A stretch of DNA of 64,000 nucleotides from JADJOY01 sp016713535 [NCBI: Deltaproteobacteria bacterium] (GCA_016713535.1 JADJOY010000001.1:290640-354639); one strand, 5' to 3'. Positions 17,672-27,400 are shown, counted from the first letter of the stretch. A program made the numbers and translations. Notes: generated by a model not told the origin, from the letters alone.

Positions 17672-18528
17672 GCGCGCGTCCGAGCCGCGGGTGGTCCCGG
17701 CGACGGCGCCGGAGGACGCGGGTCTTGCGTTCGGCTCCGGTCCGACCACCAGTTTTCCCACCGCACAACCGCGCGCCGACGGTCCATCTCCGCCGAGTTC
17801 GGGTCGTAGCCGAAGTCCCGCCCGGTGATCTGCGAGAGTGCGATGAACGCGGACATCCGGATCTCGGCGCGCTCGTCGGTGAGCCGCCGTACGAGGTAAG
17901 GCACCTGGTCGATGTCGAAGCTCTTGGCGGGCTTGAGCACGTTGCCCCAGCGGATCTGGCGAACGCGGCCCTCCTCGAGGGCTTGGAAGAGGATCGCCAC
18001 CGTATCTGCATTTCGATGCCGACCGATTGCTTCCGAGGCGATTCGCACGACGCCCGGGTCGGGATCGGCAAGAGCGCTCACGTAGCGGTCTAGCTCACGA
18101 TGGTCGCCGACCTCCTCGAGGACCTGCATGGCGAAATAGCGAGTGTCGGCCTGCGGGTCGCGGAGGCTCGGCTCGAGGAAGGGGATCACCGCGCGCCCGA
18201 GGTGGGCGAGCTTCACCACTTCAGCCGGAAGTCGCTCGGCCTCGCCACCCGTGGTCTGTCCCATCTGCCGCCGCGCCAGACGCAGGTTGGAAACCAATGC
18301 CCGCGCTCGATCCTCAAGCGTGCTCGCGGGTTTGGGCGCTCGCGCGCGTGCGTCCGCAAGCGCCTGCTCGATCGACGGTGGCTCCCCCCGCTTGTCATCG
18401 GAAGGTCCACTTCGGTCACAGCCAGGCGCGGTTGCCAGTCCGAGGAGGCCCAACGAGGCGGCGAAGACGATCGCGAGGGGCCTTGCCTGTCCGGCGCGGC
18501 CAGCGGGGCGTCGCGGTTTCGTGTTCAC
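17668..18528 (-). CDS. HEAT-repeat lipoprotein
   Basis: An n-region of Arg/Lys and a hydrophobic stretch (LAIVFAASLGLLGLATAPGC) end in a cysteine that fits a lipoprotein signal, although the -3 to -1 residues (APG) are only a fair lipobox. The mature part has HEAT-like helical repeats (VIPFLEPSLRDPQADTRYFA, DPDPGVVRIASEAIGRH, RLTDERAEIRMSAFIALSQ), a protein-binding scaffold. The last ~30 residues are Pro/Arg-rich. The start is uncertain: GTG 18528 is chosen, with ATG 18564 possible. It is likely anchored in the outer or inner membrane facing the periplasm; partner unknown. Confidence 0.65.
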   Translation of the reverse strand: MNTKPRRPAGRAGQARPLAIVFAASLGLLGLATAPGCDRSGPSDDKRGEPPSIEQALADARARAPKPASTLEDRARALVSNLRLARRQMGQTTGGEAERLPAEVVKLAHLGRAVIPFLEPSLRDPQADTRYFAMQVLEEVGDHRELDRYVSALADPDPGVVRIASEAIGRHRNADTVAILFQALEEGRVRQIRWGNVLKPAKSFDIDQVPYLVRRLTDERAEIRMSAFIALSQITGRDFGYDPNSAEMDRRRAVVRWENWWSDRSRTQDPRPPAPSPGPPAARTRA

Positions 18529-18666
18529 GGGCGTCTCGCACGGCCGACCGTGCGCCAGACGCATCGTCTACCGGATGGCGGGGCATGGCACAAGTCCGGG
18601 TCGATCGAGACGTGCAAACCCTCGTTCCGAAATGGATTCCCGACGCCGGATGGTCGTCGACGTCGT

Positions 18667-18696
18667 TTGACTTCCGCGCCCATGGGGATGTACGAC
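18667..18696 (+). promoter_or_regulatory. Possible promoter of the FadL-like gene
   Basis: TTGACT (18667-18672), an 18-base spacer and TACGAC (18691-18696). A GGAGGA ribosome site (18714-18719) and GTG 18724 follow. Confidence 0.35.
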
Positions 18697-18723
18697 AGGG
18701 CAATCTCTCGGCCGGAGGACGGT

Positions 18724-20286
18724 GTGAAATCGGATCGCTCCGTAGTGAGTCGAGGTCGGGCGTTGACGTGTTTCGTCCTCGCCCTGGCCTCGCTCGTGCT
18801 CGTCGACGTGACCCAGGCGTCGTGGATCGAGACCGTCGGCATGGGTTCTCGTGCGACGGGTCTCGGCAACGCATTCATCGGGGTCGCGGACGACCTGTCC
18901 GCCAATTACTACAACCCCGCTGGTTTGACGCAGCTCATCGGTGGCCGGGACATGGACACCATGTTGAGCGTCAACGTCACGTCGATCCGACTCCGTTATC
19001 AGGAGCCGGTCTTCAACTCGAGTTCGAACCTCGTCCCCGGACAAACGGTCCACATGGACGACGAGTTTCCGGAATGGACGCCGACGCCGTTCACTCCGTT
19101 CGGATTCGAGATCGGGGATCGGATTTACGTCGTCCCACTTCCGATTCAGGTTCCTTTCGCGGGCGCGGCGCAGTTCTCCTCGAACTTCGGCGACGCGCGA
19201 TACTCGGCCGCCGAGCTCGGGCTGATCTTCATCAACTGGTCGCCGTCGGTGGCGATCCGCGCGACCAACTGGCTGTCGATCGGGCTCGGGTTCGACCTGC
19301 AGATCGCCAACGACATCTGGTTCAAGACGGTGATCGGGGATGGCGCGGTCGGCCGGGCATCGTGCCGGTTGCTGTTCGGCCAGCCCGAGAACGCACTGTG
19401 CGGGATCGCATCGACCAAGAATGGCGTCGACGACGGTTACACGCTGATCACGCCCGACCAGGAGCTTCCGACAGGTCTGTCGCCCGTCAACGACGTCAAC
19501 CTGGATTTCCAGACGCCTGGTTTCCGCGTCGGCCTGATGTTCTTCCCCGACGAGCAGCTTCGCATCGGGTTGACGTACCGCAGTTCGATGACACCGGACC
19601 TCGAGGGCCGCATCCAGAGCGTGTTCGAGCCGGGGGTCGAGGAGAATCCGGTCTTCAAGTTGCTCGGCTTCGCCGGGGACGTCGAACGCTACCGCGAGAA
19701 GCTGCGCCTCCCCCAGGAGGCTGGTATCGGCGCCAGCTACCGGGTCACCGACCAGTGGATGTTCGCGATCGATGGGGTGTGGGTGAACTGGGCGGATCGG
19801 CAGAACGACGTCGTGCGCGTTGGAGGTGACGGGCTGTCGCAGACCGCCATCACGTCGGGTTACAAGCGCCTCGTGATCCGGCGCAAGAACTGGAAGGACG
19901 TCTACAGCCTCCGCACCGGCATCGAGTACCGCCCGATCGAGCCTCTCAGGCTCGATGTCGGCTTCTGGTGGGATCCGTCGCCCACCCCGGACAGCCTCTG
20001 GGACTTCTCGTCGGATCCAGGCGAGCGCTACGTCGGCTCGGGTGCGATCGGCTATTACGGGCTGTTCGACGGAACGCTCGACGTGTCTGCACACATCCAG
20101 TGGATCACGATCCAGGAGCGCGACATCCAGGTCGGCGAAAGCTCCAATCTGGGTGGTGCGCAGGAGCTTGTCCTGCCAGATCCCAACGGCCTCGCCGACC
20201 CGATCTACGGTCCCAACGACAACTTCTCGGTGCGTAGCGACGGCGACATCGTGACGTTCGGCGTTACCCTCGTCATTCACATGTGA
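18724..20286 (+). CDS. FadL/OMPP1-family outer-membrane transport protein
   Basis: A signal peptide (VSRGRALTCFVLALASLVLVDVTQAS) is followed by the FadL signature GMGSRATGLGNAFIGVADD and YYNPAGL, which form the hatch and first strands of a 14-stranded barrel that takes up hydrophobic compounds such as fatty acids or aromatics. Alternating strand-like segments (PGFRVGLMFFPDEQLRIGLT, DVYSLRTGIEYRP, PLRLDVGFWWD) run to a C-terminal strand ending VTLVIHM. About 520 residues from GTG 18724; an in-frame ATG at 18682 is an alternative start. The substrate is not predictable. Two small genes follow on the same strand. Confidence 0.85.
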   Translation: MKSDRSVVSRGRALTCFVLALASLVLVDVTQASWIETVGMGSRATGLGNAFIGVADDLSANYYNPAGLTQLIGGRDMDTMLSVNVTSIRLRYQEPVFNSSSNLVPGQTVHMDDEFPEWTPTPFTPFGFEIGDRIYVVPLPIQVPFAGAAQFSSNFGDARYSAAELGLIFINWSPSVAIRATNWLSIGLGFDLQIANDIWFKTVIGDGAVGRASCRLLFGQPENALCGIASTKNGVDDGYTLITPDQELPTGLSPVNDVNLDFQTPGFRVGLMFFPDEQLRIGLTYRSSMTPDLEGRIQSVFEPGVEENPVFKLLGFAGDVERYREKLRLPQEAGIGASYRVTDQWMFAIDGVWVNWADRQNDVVRVGGDGLSQTAITSGYKRLVIRRKNWKDVYSLRTGIEYRPIEPLRLDVGFWWDPSPTPDSLWDFSSDPGERYVGSGAIGYYGLFDGTLDVSAHIQWITIQERDIQVGESSNLGGAQELVLPDPNGLADPIYGPNDNFSVRSDGDIVTFGVTLVIHM

Positions 20287-20326
20287 AGGCGCGAACGAGC
20301 ACGGCAGCGCGTCGACGAGGGGGCTA

Positions 20327-20922
20327 GTGGAACGACGGGTGCGGTTCGCGCTAGCGCTGAGCATGATTGGAGCGCTGGCCACGTCGTCTGTGCAGGCACA
20401 AGCGCTGTACCGTTACGTCGACGAGCAAGGCGGAGTCCACTTCGTGGACTCACCATCGAAGGTCCCGCCGTCCCGTCGATCGAGCGCGTCGGAGGTGGCT
20501 TCGGATCCTGGCCACGTTCCCCGGAACCCGACCCCGTCCGTGCCTCCCCGAGCGAGCCTCGACCGCCTCGCGCGGATCGTCACTCCTCGGATTCGGATGA
20601 CGCCAAGGTTGGGTCCGACACCTGTCGCCTCGTGTTCCGTAACCGTCGGAGCCGGGTGGCGGGTACGAAGACCATCTACAGCGGCGAGGTGGTGAACGCC
20701 GGGACTGGAATCGCTCGCGGAATCGAGGTCGCGTTCGTGGATTACGACGAGACCGATCGCGTCATGGATCGGCGAACGGTGACGCCGATCCCCTCGACGC
20801 TGGCCAGCAGAGAGTCCGGCACCTTCTCGATCGAGATGAAGACGGTCGAACGGACGGCGGCGAAGATGCAAGCCAAGTTCGCGCGAACGGTGTTCGAGGC
20901 GAGCTTCGTGCGCTGCGATTGA
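20327..20922 (+). CDS. DUF4124 protein with a C-terminal beta domain (one-base frameshift)
   Basis: Starts at GTG 20327 with a signal peptide (FALALSMIGALATSSVQAQA) and a DUF4124 module (LYRYVDEQGGVHFVDSPSKV). A base is missing somewhere in 20470-20560; restoring it links to a frame reading SDDAKVGSDTCRLVFRNRR and then a small beta domain (IYSGEVVNAGTGIARGIEV, ESGTFSIEMKTVE) that resembles FxLYD-type extracellular domains. Corrected length is about 198 residues. Exported, role unknown. The exact site of the shift cannot be fixed because the linker is low complexity, and two separate genes are a less likely reading. Confidence 0.6.
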
Positions 20923-20956
20923 GCGCACACGTTCCACCCATGACCGGGAGCTTGTC

Positions 20957-21783
20957 TTGACTGGGAGCCCCTCGAGTCGACTCGGCCGCGAGCTCCTGAG
21001 CGCGGGGCTCATCGACCCGTCTCGTCTCGAGCGGGCGGTGCGCTGGCAGGAGGAAGAGGGAACCCGTCTCGGCGCGGTGCTCCTGCGCCTCAACTACATC
21101 GGGCGCGTGTTGCTGGCGTTCCTGGCGCGGCGCGTCGGGGTCGAGCCGGTGATGCTGCGCGAAGAGTGGGTCGATCGGCGGCGACCTCCTTGATCTCCGC
21201 CGGGACCGCACGTCAGACGAATGCGGTTCCGTTCGCGCTCGGGGACGACCGAAGCGTTGTCGTGGCGATGACCGATCCTGACAATCTCTACGCGCTCGAC
21301 GATCTCCGCGCAGCCACGGGCCTCAGGGTCGTGCCGCGGCTCGCGAGCGACCCCGCGGTGGCCGAGGCGCTGGATCGGCACTACCCAACGACCGACCCCG
21401 AGGTGGTCGTGGTGGAACGGACGGCGCCACCGGCGCGGTTCGAGGAGCCGATGGGGACAGGAGAGGTGACGGATCTGGCGTCCCGCCTGGTGGACCACAT
21501 CCTCCCGTGGCTGCCGCAGATCGTAGCGGGCTCCAGCGACAAGCTGACGTCGGTGCTCCCGCCGGACCTGCGCCGGCTCGCGCTCGCGCTCAAGCATCGC
21601 CTCGATGCAGCTCCGCGGGCGCAAGAGGCCGCGCGAGATCTGGTGAAGCGGCCGGCCGACGTGGACCTGCAGGCTCAGCTGCGCGTTCAGGTCCGCCAGT
21701 TGCTTCGGGTGAACCCGCCGTTCGCCAGCGAGGTCCGGACATCGCTCGCGCGTGGCTCCTCATGGACGAAAGCAAGCGGCTGA
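20957..21783 (+). CDS. Stand-alone MshEN/GspE-N-type domain protein (one-base frameshift)
   Basis: The N-terminus (SRLGRELLSAGLIDPSRLERAV, GTRLGAVLLRLNYI) matches the MshEN or GspE-N module found in type II/IV pilus ATPases and in c-di-GMP-binding MshE. One base is missing near 21177, joining REEWVD to AATSLISAGTARQTNAVPFA and then VVVAMTDPDNLYALDDLRAATG, the second half of the module. Corrected length is about 275 residues. No Walker A ATPase domain follows; the C-terminal ~110 residues are helical and unrecognised. It starts at TTG 20957. The 3' end overlaps the convergent pabC by 24 bases. Confidence 0.6.
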
Positions 21784-22641
21784 GCCGGACAACTCCCTCT
21801 GCACGCGCTGCCGGTATCCTCGGAAGAGGAGCCGTGCGAAGGCGCCTGGCGCGCCATTCCCGATCGGATGTCCGTCGATCGTGAGGATGGAAGCAACCTC
21901 TCGGACCGATCCCACGGAGAGAACCTCGCGGGCCTCGAGCAGGTTCGGCCACCCGATCGGTGCTTCCTGGGTCGTGATCCCCGCATTTGCTGCGATCTCG
22001 AGGACGATCCGCCGGGTCACACTGGGTAAGATCTGCCCGTCGAGCGGGGGGGTGACGAGAACGTTCCCGAGCCTCGCGAGGATCGTCGAGTTGGCACCCT
22101 CGAGAACGAGCTCGTCCGGGCTCACGATGATCGCCTCATGGCAACCCTTCTCCCGTGCAGCGAGGCGAGCGAGCACCGACCCCAGGTATCCGATCGACTT
22201 GACGGTCGGGAGCGGACGATAAGTGTCGGACTGCGCGCGGCAGGCATGGATCCCTTGGACGCCGCGGTGCCGGAGCGTCGGGCGCGCGTGGATCAGGACG
22301 GACGGGGGTGACGCGGGTGGGCAGTCGATCCCGCCCCCGTCCAGCCCACCGGTCACGGTGATCCTGACGGATGCATCTCCGCGGGTGAGCTCGCATGCGG
22401 CGAGTAGCTCGCCGATCGCTCGCCCGACGATCCGGCTTCCGAGCCCAACGTCGAGGCGCAATCGGACCGCCGTGGTGCGAAGCCTCCGAAGATGGGACGC
22501 GAGCTGAAACGCTCGCCCTCCGTAGCTCCGGAGCGTCTCGAAGAGCCCAACACCGTACAACACGGCGCGATCTCTCGGGTCCAGCCGTGCGTCACAGGGG
22601 CGCATGACCGCACCGTTCCACCATACATATGGATCGTTCAT
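21760..22641 (-). CDS. pabC: Class IV aminotransferase, likely aminodeoxychorismate lyase
   Basis: A PLP enzyme of fold type IV: DRAVLYGVGLFETLRSYGG near residues 25-43, PLP lysine in TVKSIGYLGSVLAR, EAIIVSPDELVLEGANSTI, and VLSVGSVREV near the end. Its start ATG 22641 overlaps the pabB stop (ATGA), so PabC (4-amino-4-deoxychorismate to p-aminobenzoate plus pyruvate) is the likely role in folate synthesis. Branched-chain or D-amino-acid aminotransferase activity cannot be excluded from sequence, but the coupled pabB makes it less likely. 293 residues, intact. Confidence 0.85.
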   Translation of the reverse strand: MNDPYVWWNGAVMRPCDARLDPRDRAVLYGVGLFETLRSYGGRAFQLASHLRRLRTTAVRLRLDVGLGSRIVGRAIGELLAACELTRGDASVRITVTGGLDGGGIDCPPASPPSVLIHARPTLRHRGVQGIHACRAQSDTYRPLPTVKSIGYLGSVLARLAAREKGCHEAIIVSPDELVLEGANSTILARLGNVLVTPPLDGQILPSVTRRIVLEIAANAGITTQEAPIGWPNLLEAREVLSVGSVREVASILTIDGHPIGNGAPGAFARLLFRGYRQRVQRELSGSAACFRP

Positions 22642-24082
22642 CGGGACCTCGCTGCGGGCTGAACCGTCGCCTCGGCGGCAGGGGGATCCTCCCCGACCTC
22701 GTTCAACGCAGTCGAGAGCGCGGCGCTCTTGAGAAGAGTCTCGTCCCACTCCTGGTGAGAGATCGAGTCGGTCACGATCCCGGCGCCCACCCCGTACCGC
22801 ACGCTGCTTGGGGTGACGATCGCCGTGCGGATCGCGACGGCCAACTCGAGGTCGCCGCGGCAGTCGATGAAGCCGGTCGCGCCCGTGTACGGACCTCGCG
22901 GCTCGGATTCAAGGTGGCGGATCACGTGGCGCGCTCGGATCTTCGGCGCCCCCGTGACCGAGCCGCACGGGAACGTCGCGCGGAGCACGCTGCCGACGCT
23001 TGCATCCGGACGGCACTCGGCCGTCACGGTGGACACCAAGTGATGGACGGATCCGAATGTCTCGATCGCCATGAACTCGGGTACCCGCACCGAGCCGGTT
23101 CGGGCGATCCGGCCGAGATCGTTTCGCTCGAGATCGACGATCATGACGTGCTCCGCAGCCTCCTTGGGGTCGGTCGAGAGCTCGTCTCGCAACCGATCGT
23201 CCTCGAGCGCGGTACCCCCCCGCCGACGGGTTCCCTTGATCGGCCGCACGGCGATTCGTTGCTCGCGGCGCCGCAAGAAGAGCTCGGGAGACGCGCCGAC
23301 GAGCTGGAATTCGCCGCAGTCGAGGAAGATCTGGTGGGGGTGGGGTGGTGCTTCCACGTCGCGATCGCCAGCTCCCGTGCGTTCGCGCGGCGTCGAGTTT
23401 CGAGGTGGTGCGCGAGATTGGCTTGATAGAGCTCGCCCGCAGCGATGAGCCGTTGGCAGTCCTCGACGGCGGTCACGAAGCGTTCGCGCGCGTCGGACTC
23501 AGGGGATAGGTACGAGCGCGACGCTGGCGCGGGCTCTCCGTGTCCAGATGAACGGCCGGCTGCGTCGGGAGTTGGACCATCGACCGGCTTGCAGCCGAGA
23601 TCGCAGCCCAACGTCGTCGGGTCGGGTAGGTCCTCGACCGTGACGTCGACTGTGTCTCCCACCTCGGGTGTGATCTGCATCCGGCGGGGAAACGCGAGCC
23701 AGGCGTCGGGGCGATCGGTGCGGTCCGTGCTGCAATGGTCGAGGAGCTCGTACCCCAGATAGCCCACGAGCCCGCCCTCGAACGGTAGGCCGAGCGACGT
23801 TCGTGGGCGGAGCCGTTCGAGCAGCCGGTCGATGAGTTCGAGCGGGTCGCCGTCGAACACGAAGCGACTCGACTCGCAGGCGACGACGGTACGTCCACGG
23901 GTAGTGACGAGCGTGAGGTATGGCTCTCGGCAGCTCAAGGTCCACGATCGAGCATCGAGCCATCGGAGCGAGGGGACCCGGAGCACCGCAAAGTTCCTGG
24001 CGTCGGATACCGATCCCGCGAAGCCCCCGGATCGCGAGAGCATCGGGTTGGCGCGGAGGGTCGATGACGGACGTCGCCACAT
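22638..24082 (-). CDS. pabB: Aminodeoxychorismate synthase component I (one-base frameshift)
   Basis: Converts chorismate with glutamine-derived ammonia to aminodeoxychorismate for folate. The chorismate-binding domain is clear: LIAAGELYQANLAHHLE, IKGTRRRGG, HVMIVDLERNDLGRIA, GSVTGAPKIRA and GYGVG-like strands near the C-terminus (VRYGVGAGIVTDS). A base is missing in the pair at 23354-23355; restoring it joins ELAIATW to EAPPHPHQIFLDCGEFQLV for about 481 residues. ATG 24082 is chosen; an in-frame TTG at 24118 is possible. It is divergent from proS and translationally coupled to pabC. PabB rather than TrpE is favoured by the pabC neighbour. Confidence 0.85.
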
Positions 24083-24140
24083 GCGCGCGAGTGTGGCGGC
24101 GTGGGTCAGGTGTCGCAACCTTCGGCCTGACCCGAGCGCC

Positions 24141-24168
24141 TTTCAGCGGAGGATTCGCAGCGGTATAC
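24141..24168 (+). promoter_or_regulatory. Possible proS promoter
   Basis: TATACC (24163-24168) is a fair -10; the upstream TTTCAG (24141-24146) is a weak -35 with a 16-base spacer. Confidence 0.25.
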
Positions 24169-24201
24169 CGTCGATTCCCGTCACTTCACGAGGAGATCGA
24201 C

Positions 24202-25917
24202 GTGCGCTGGAGCCAGCTGCTCATCCCGACCGTCCGCGAGAACCCCGCCGATGCCGAGGTCGCCAGTCACCGCCTGATGGTCCGGGCGGGCATGATCCGC
24301 AAGGTCGCGGCCGGGATCTACGATTATCTGCCGCTCGGTTTGAAGGTCATTCGCAAGGTCGAGGCCATCGTTCGCGAGGAAATGGTGCGTGCCGGCGCTC
24401 AGGAGATTCTCCTGCCGGCGGTTCAGCCCGCCGAGCTGTGGAAGGAGAGCGGCCGCTGGGAGATCTACGGGAAGGAGCTGCTCCGGATCCGCGATCGACA
24501 CGAGCGAGAGTTTTGTTTCGGGCCCACCCATGAAGAGGTCGTCACCGATCTGGTACGCCGCGAGGTCCGGTCCTACAAGGCGCTGCCGATCAACCTCTTC
24601 CAGATCCAGACCAAGTTTCGTGACGAGGTCCGCCCTCGGTTCGGGCTCATGCGTGGTCGCGAATTTCTGATGAAGGATGCGTACTCGTTCGATGCAGACG
24701 ACGATGGCGCGAAGGCCGCATACCAGCGGATGTTCGATGCCTACGTCCGGATTTTCCGGCGCTGTGGGCTGGACTTCCGTGCAGTGGAGGCCGACACCGG
24801 GTCGATCGGAGGCCGCGATTCGCACGAGTTTCATGTTCTCGCAGAATCGGGAGAAGATCAGATCGTGTTCTGCAGCAAGTGTCAGTACGCCGCCAACGTC
24901 GAGCGCGCGCGGTACGCGCCCGATCCGCCGACCGACGGCGTGGAGTCGGCACCTGGTGAACCAGCCGAGGCGTCGACTCCGGACGCGCGTACCGTCGACG
25001 AGGTGTGTCGATCGCTCGGAATCCCACCCACCGCGCTGGGAAAGACGCTGATCGTGGTTGCGGATGGATCACCCATTGCTGCGATGGTGCGTGGCGACCA
25101 CGAACTGAACGAGCCAGCGCTGCGGACGCTTTTGGGCGCCTCTGTGCTGGAGATGGCGGACGCTGGTGTCGTCCGGGAAGTGACGGGGGCGTCGGTCGGC
25201 TTCGCCGGTCCCGTTGGCCTGGCCATCCCCGTTTTCGTGGACGAAGCGCTGCGAGGCGCGTCCGGGCTGGCGGTCGGAGCGAATCGCGACGGTTTTCACC
25301 TCACCGGGGTCAGCCCCGAGCGCGACTTCACGGTCGCTCGGTGGGGCGCGATCCGCCGCGCGACGGCGGCCGATCGATGCGCGGACTGCGGGAGCTCGCT
25401 CGACTTCCGGCGCGGCATCGAGGTTGGACACGTCTTCCGTCTCGGGACGAAATACAGCGACGCGCTGAAGTGCACGTTTCTGGACGCGGACGGTCGGCCG
25501 CAACCTATGGTGATGGGATGCTACGGCATCGGTGTGGGACGTACTGCGGCCGCGGCGATCGAGCAGAACCACGATGAGCGCGGAATCCGGTGGCCCGTCG
25601 CCCTTGCGCCGTTCGAGGTCGCGGTGCTCGCTCTGAATCCGGCGCCTGCCGTTTTCGCCGCGGCCGAGACGATCCATGACAAGTTCGTCAGGGCCGGTGT
25701 GGACGTCATCTTCGATGATCGTTCCGAGCGCGCAGGTGTCAAGTTCACGGATGCGGAACTCATCGGTTTCCCGTTCGTCGTCGTGGTGGGTTCGAAGGGC
25801 CTCGAGGCCGGTGAGGTCGAACTCAAGGACCGGCGCACAGGAGCCACGGAGAAGGCACCGTTCGACGCCGTTGTGCAAGTCCTCGCCCAGCGCATCTTCG
25901 AAGCCAGGTGCCTGTGA
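24202..25917 (+). CDS. proS: Prolyl-tRNA synthetase, bacterial type with editing domain
   Basis: Attaches proline to tRNA-Pro. GTG 24202 follows AGGAG (24190-24194). Class II motifs are present: motif 2 around TKFRDEVRPRFGLMRGREF and motif 3 at MGCYGIGVGRTAAAAIEQN. Between them (about residues 240-390) lies the YbaK-like INS editing domain, which removes mischarged alanine (LGKTLIVVADGSPIAAMVRG, NRDGFHLTGVSPERDF). The anticodon-binding domain ends the protein (ERAGVKFTDAELIGFPFVVVVG). 571 residues, normal for the bacterial type. The stop overlaps the following SpoU gene. Confidence 0.95.
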   Translation: MRWSQLLIPTVRENPADAEVASHRLMVRAGMIRKVAAGIYDYLPLGLKVIRKVEAIVREEMVRAGAQEILLPAVQPAELWKESGRWEIYGKELLRIRDRHEREFCFGPTHEEVVTDLVRREVRSYKALPINLFQIQTKFRDEVRPRFGLMRGREFLMKDAYSFDADDDGAKAAYQRMFDAYVRIFRRCGLDFRAVEADTGSIGGRDSHEFHVLAESGEDQIVFCSKCQYAANVERARYAPDPPTDGVESAPGEPAEASTPDARTVDEVCRSLGIPPTALGKTLIVVADGSPIAAMVRGDHELNEPALRTLLGASVLEMADAGVVREVTGASVGFAGPVGLAIPVFVDEALRGASGLAVGANRDGFHLTGVSPERDFTVARWGAIRRATAADRCADCGSSLDFRRGIEVGHVFRLGTKYSDALKCTFLDADGRPQPMVMGCYGIGVGRTAAAAIEQNHDERGIRWPVALAPFEVAVLALNPAPAVFAAAETIHDKFVRAGVDVIFDDRSERAGVKFTDAELIGFPFVVVVGSKGLEAGEVELKDRRTGATEKAPFDAVVQVLAQRIFEARCL

Positions 25918-26756
25918 GGCGAGTGTCCCCCGGCCGGCGATCGACGGTCCCGAGCGCGCCGCGGTCGGCTCGTGGCGGCGCGCCGGGGGGAGGGGCGTCG
26001 CGAGGCGACGCGGAGTGGATCTTCGGGATCCACCCCGTGCGGCAAGCCATCGAATCCGGTCGGTCGATCGCGGTGATTCAGCGAGCGCGTGAGGTTGGCG
26101 ACGGGCGTCTGCAGGAGGTCGTTCGGCTCGCCGAAGCCCGAGGAATCGGAGTGATCCGCGTCCCTCGCGCACAGCTGGATCGGCTGGCCGGCTTCCACGC
26201 TCATCAGGGAATTGCTGCGCAATGCTCGCCCGTACGGATCCTGACGCTGTCGGAGGCGCTTGAGGCATCGTGCGACGAACGCGATCGGCTTTGGATGATG
26301 CTCGATGGGGTAACCGACGAGGGAAATGCGGGCTCGCTGGTGCGTTCGGCCCTCGCTTTGGGCGCGTCAGCAGTTCTGGCGCCCTCATCGGGATCGGTTC
26401 GCCCTCACGCCGGTCTCGACCGGTGTTCGTCGGGCGCGTTGAGCGTCATCCGATGGATCTCGCTAGTCCAGCCCGCCGACCAACTTGCGAGCCTTCGGCG
26501 GGCGGGGTTCCGGCTGCTCGGGGCGGTGGTTGAGAATGGACGCCGCCCCGCTCGGGCGGACTGTTTTGGTGACCGGGTGCTCATTCTGGGCTCCGAGGAG
26601 CGAGGGCTTCGGCCCGCGATCGAAGAGATGCTCGACGTGCGCTTGGCGATCCGCACCAGCCAGGCCATGCCTTCGCTCAATGTCGCCGCCGCCGGTGCGA
26701 TTCTCCTCGATGCTCTCCGGGAGCCGCACCACCCGCGAGCCCCGCGGGAGGATTGA
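25908..26756 (+). CDS. SpoU/TrmH-family RNA 2'-O-methyltransferase (RlmB-like)
   Basis: A trefoil-knot SPOUT methyltransferase with a substrate-binding N-terminal domain (IFGIHPVRQAIESGRSI, LAGFHAHQGIAAQC). Motif 1 is GNAGSLVRSALALGASAV, motif 2 LILGSEERGLRP, motif 3 MPSLNVAAAGAILLDAL; the usual IPM before SLNVS reads differently (IRTSQAMP), one residue shorter than in RlmB. It likely modifies a 23S rRNA or tRNA guanosine or related site. GTG 25908 and GTG 25914 both overlap proS. The first ~35 residues are Arg/Gly-rich and may be an RNA-binding tail. rlmB is plausible, but the exact target is unproven. Confidence 0.8.
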   Translation: MPVRRVSPGRRSTVPSAPRSARGGAPGGGASRGDAEWIFGIHPVRQAIESGRSIAVIQRAREVGDGRLQEVVRLAEARGIGVIRVPRAQLDRLAGFHAHQGIAAQCSPVRILTLSEALEASCDERDRLWMMLDGVTDEGNAGSLVRSALALGASAVLAPSSGSVRPHAGLDRCSSGALSVIRWISLVQPADQLASLRRAGFRLLGAVVENGRRPARADCFGDRVLILGSEERGLRPAIEEMLDVRLAIRTSQAMPSLNVAAAGAILLDALREPHHPRAPRED

Positions 26757-26773
26757 CATTTCGGCTTGACGCC

Positions 26774-26802
26774 TTGACAAGGATCGGCGCGTCGAATAGA
26801 CA
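26774..26802 (+). promoter_or_regulatory. Promoter of the tRNA-tuf operon
   Basis: TTGACA (26774-26779), a 17-base spacer, TAGACA (26797-26802), about 184 bases upstream of the first tRNA. The 26803-26985 leader shows nothing else I can name. Confidence 0.6.
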
Positions 26803-26985
26803 GAGTTGTTTACCGCGGTGCGAGGTGGGTCGGGCGGCCGGCCTGCCTCGCTCGTCGATGTTCCGGGTGCGCAGCGTGCCCGGCCTCACCCGAAGGACCG
26901 GCTCGAGGGGCGATTTCTGAGATCGTGAGCCCAATCGGGCCGCGGGGATGTCTCTCGGTGGGATCCGCGCTCACGGGAGCACCTG

Positions 26986-27061
26986 GCTGGCGTAGCTCAA
27001 TTGGCAGAGCAGCTGATTTGTAATCAGCAGGTTGTGGGTTCGAGTCCCGTCGCCAGCTCCA
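26986..27061 (+). tRNA. tRNA-Thr (anticodon TGT)
   Basis: Acceptor GCTGGCG pairs with CGCCAGC; the anticodon stem-loop CTGATTTGTAATCAG has TGT at the anticodon; the T-arm GGTTCGAGTCC is standard; CCA is encoded at 27059-27061. First of the classic Thr-Tyr-Gly-Thr-tuf cluster. Confidence 0.95.
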
Positions 27062-27142
27062 GTGAGCAGCGGTCGCGAGTTGGTCGACGGAATAGGCGCG
27101 GGAAGAGGGGTCGGGTTCAGTGTGATGAAGGGGGCGACGCGA

Positions 27143-27228
27143 GGACGGGTGCCCGAGCGGCTAAAGGGGACGGGCTGTAAACCCGTTGCCAACTGGCTAC
27201 GGTGGTTCGAATCCACCCCCGTCCACCA
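27143..27228 (+). tRNA. tRNA-Tyr (anticodon GTA)
   Basis: Acceptor GGACGGG pairs with CCCGTCC; the anticodon loop CTGTAAA reads GTA; it has the long variable arm expected of a type II tRNA (86 bases); CCA is encoded. Confidence 0.95.
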
Positions 27229-27236
27229 GCGCTTCT

Positions 27237-27312
27237 GCGGGAATAGCTCAACGGCTAGAGCATCAGCCTTCCAAGCTGAGGGTTGCGGGTTCGAGTCCCG
27301 TTTCCCGCTCCA
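27237..27312 (+). tRNA. tRNA-Gly (anticodon TCC)
   Basis: Acceptor GCGGGAA pairs with TTCCCGC; the anticodon loop CTTCCAA reads TCC; CCA is encoded at 27310-27312. Confidence 0.95.
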
Positions 27313-27324
27313 GGCGGAGGTCGT

Positions 27325-27400
<76 letters not shown>

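Noticed and set aside
18568-20382. 604-codon minus-strand frame opposite the FadL-like gene
   Set aside because: The plus strand encodes a clear FadL protein; the reverse frame is an Arg/Asp/Val-rich shadow.
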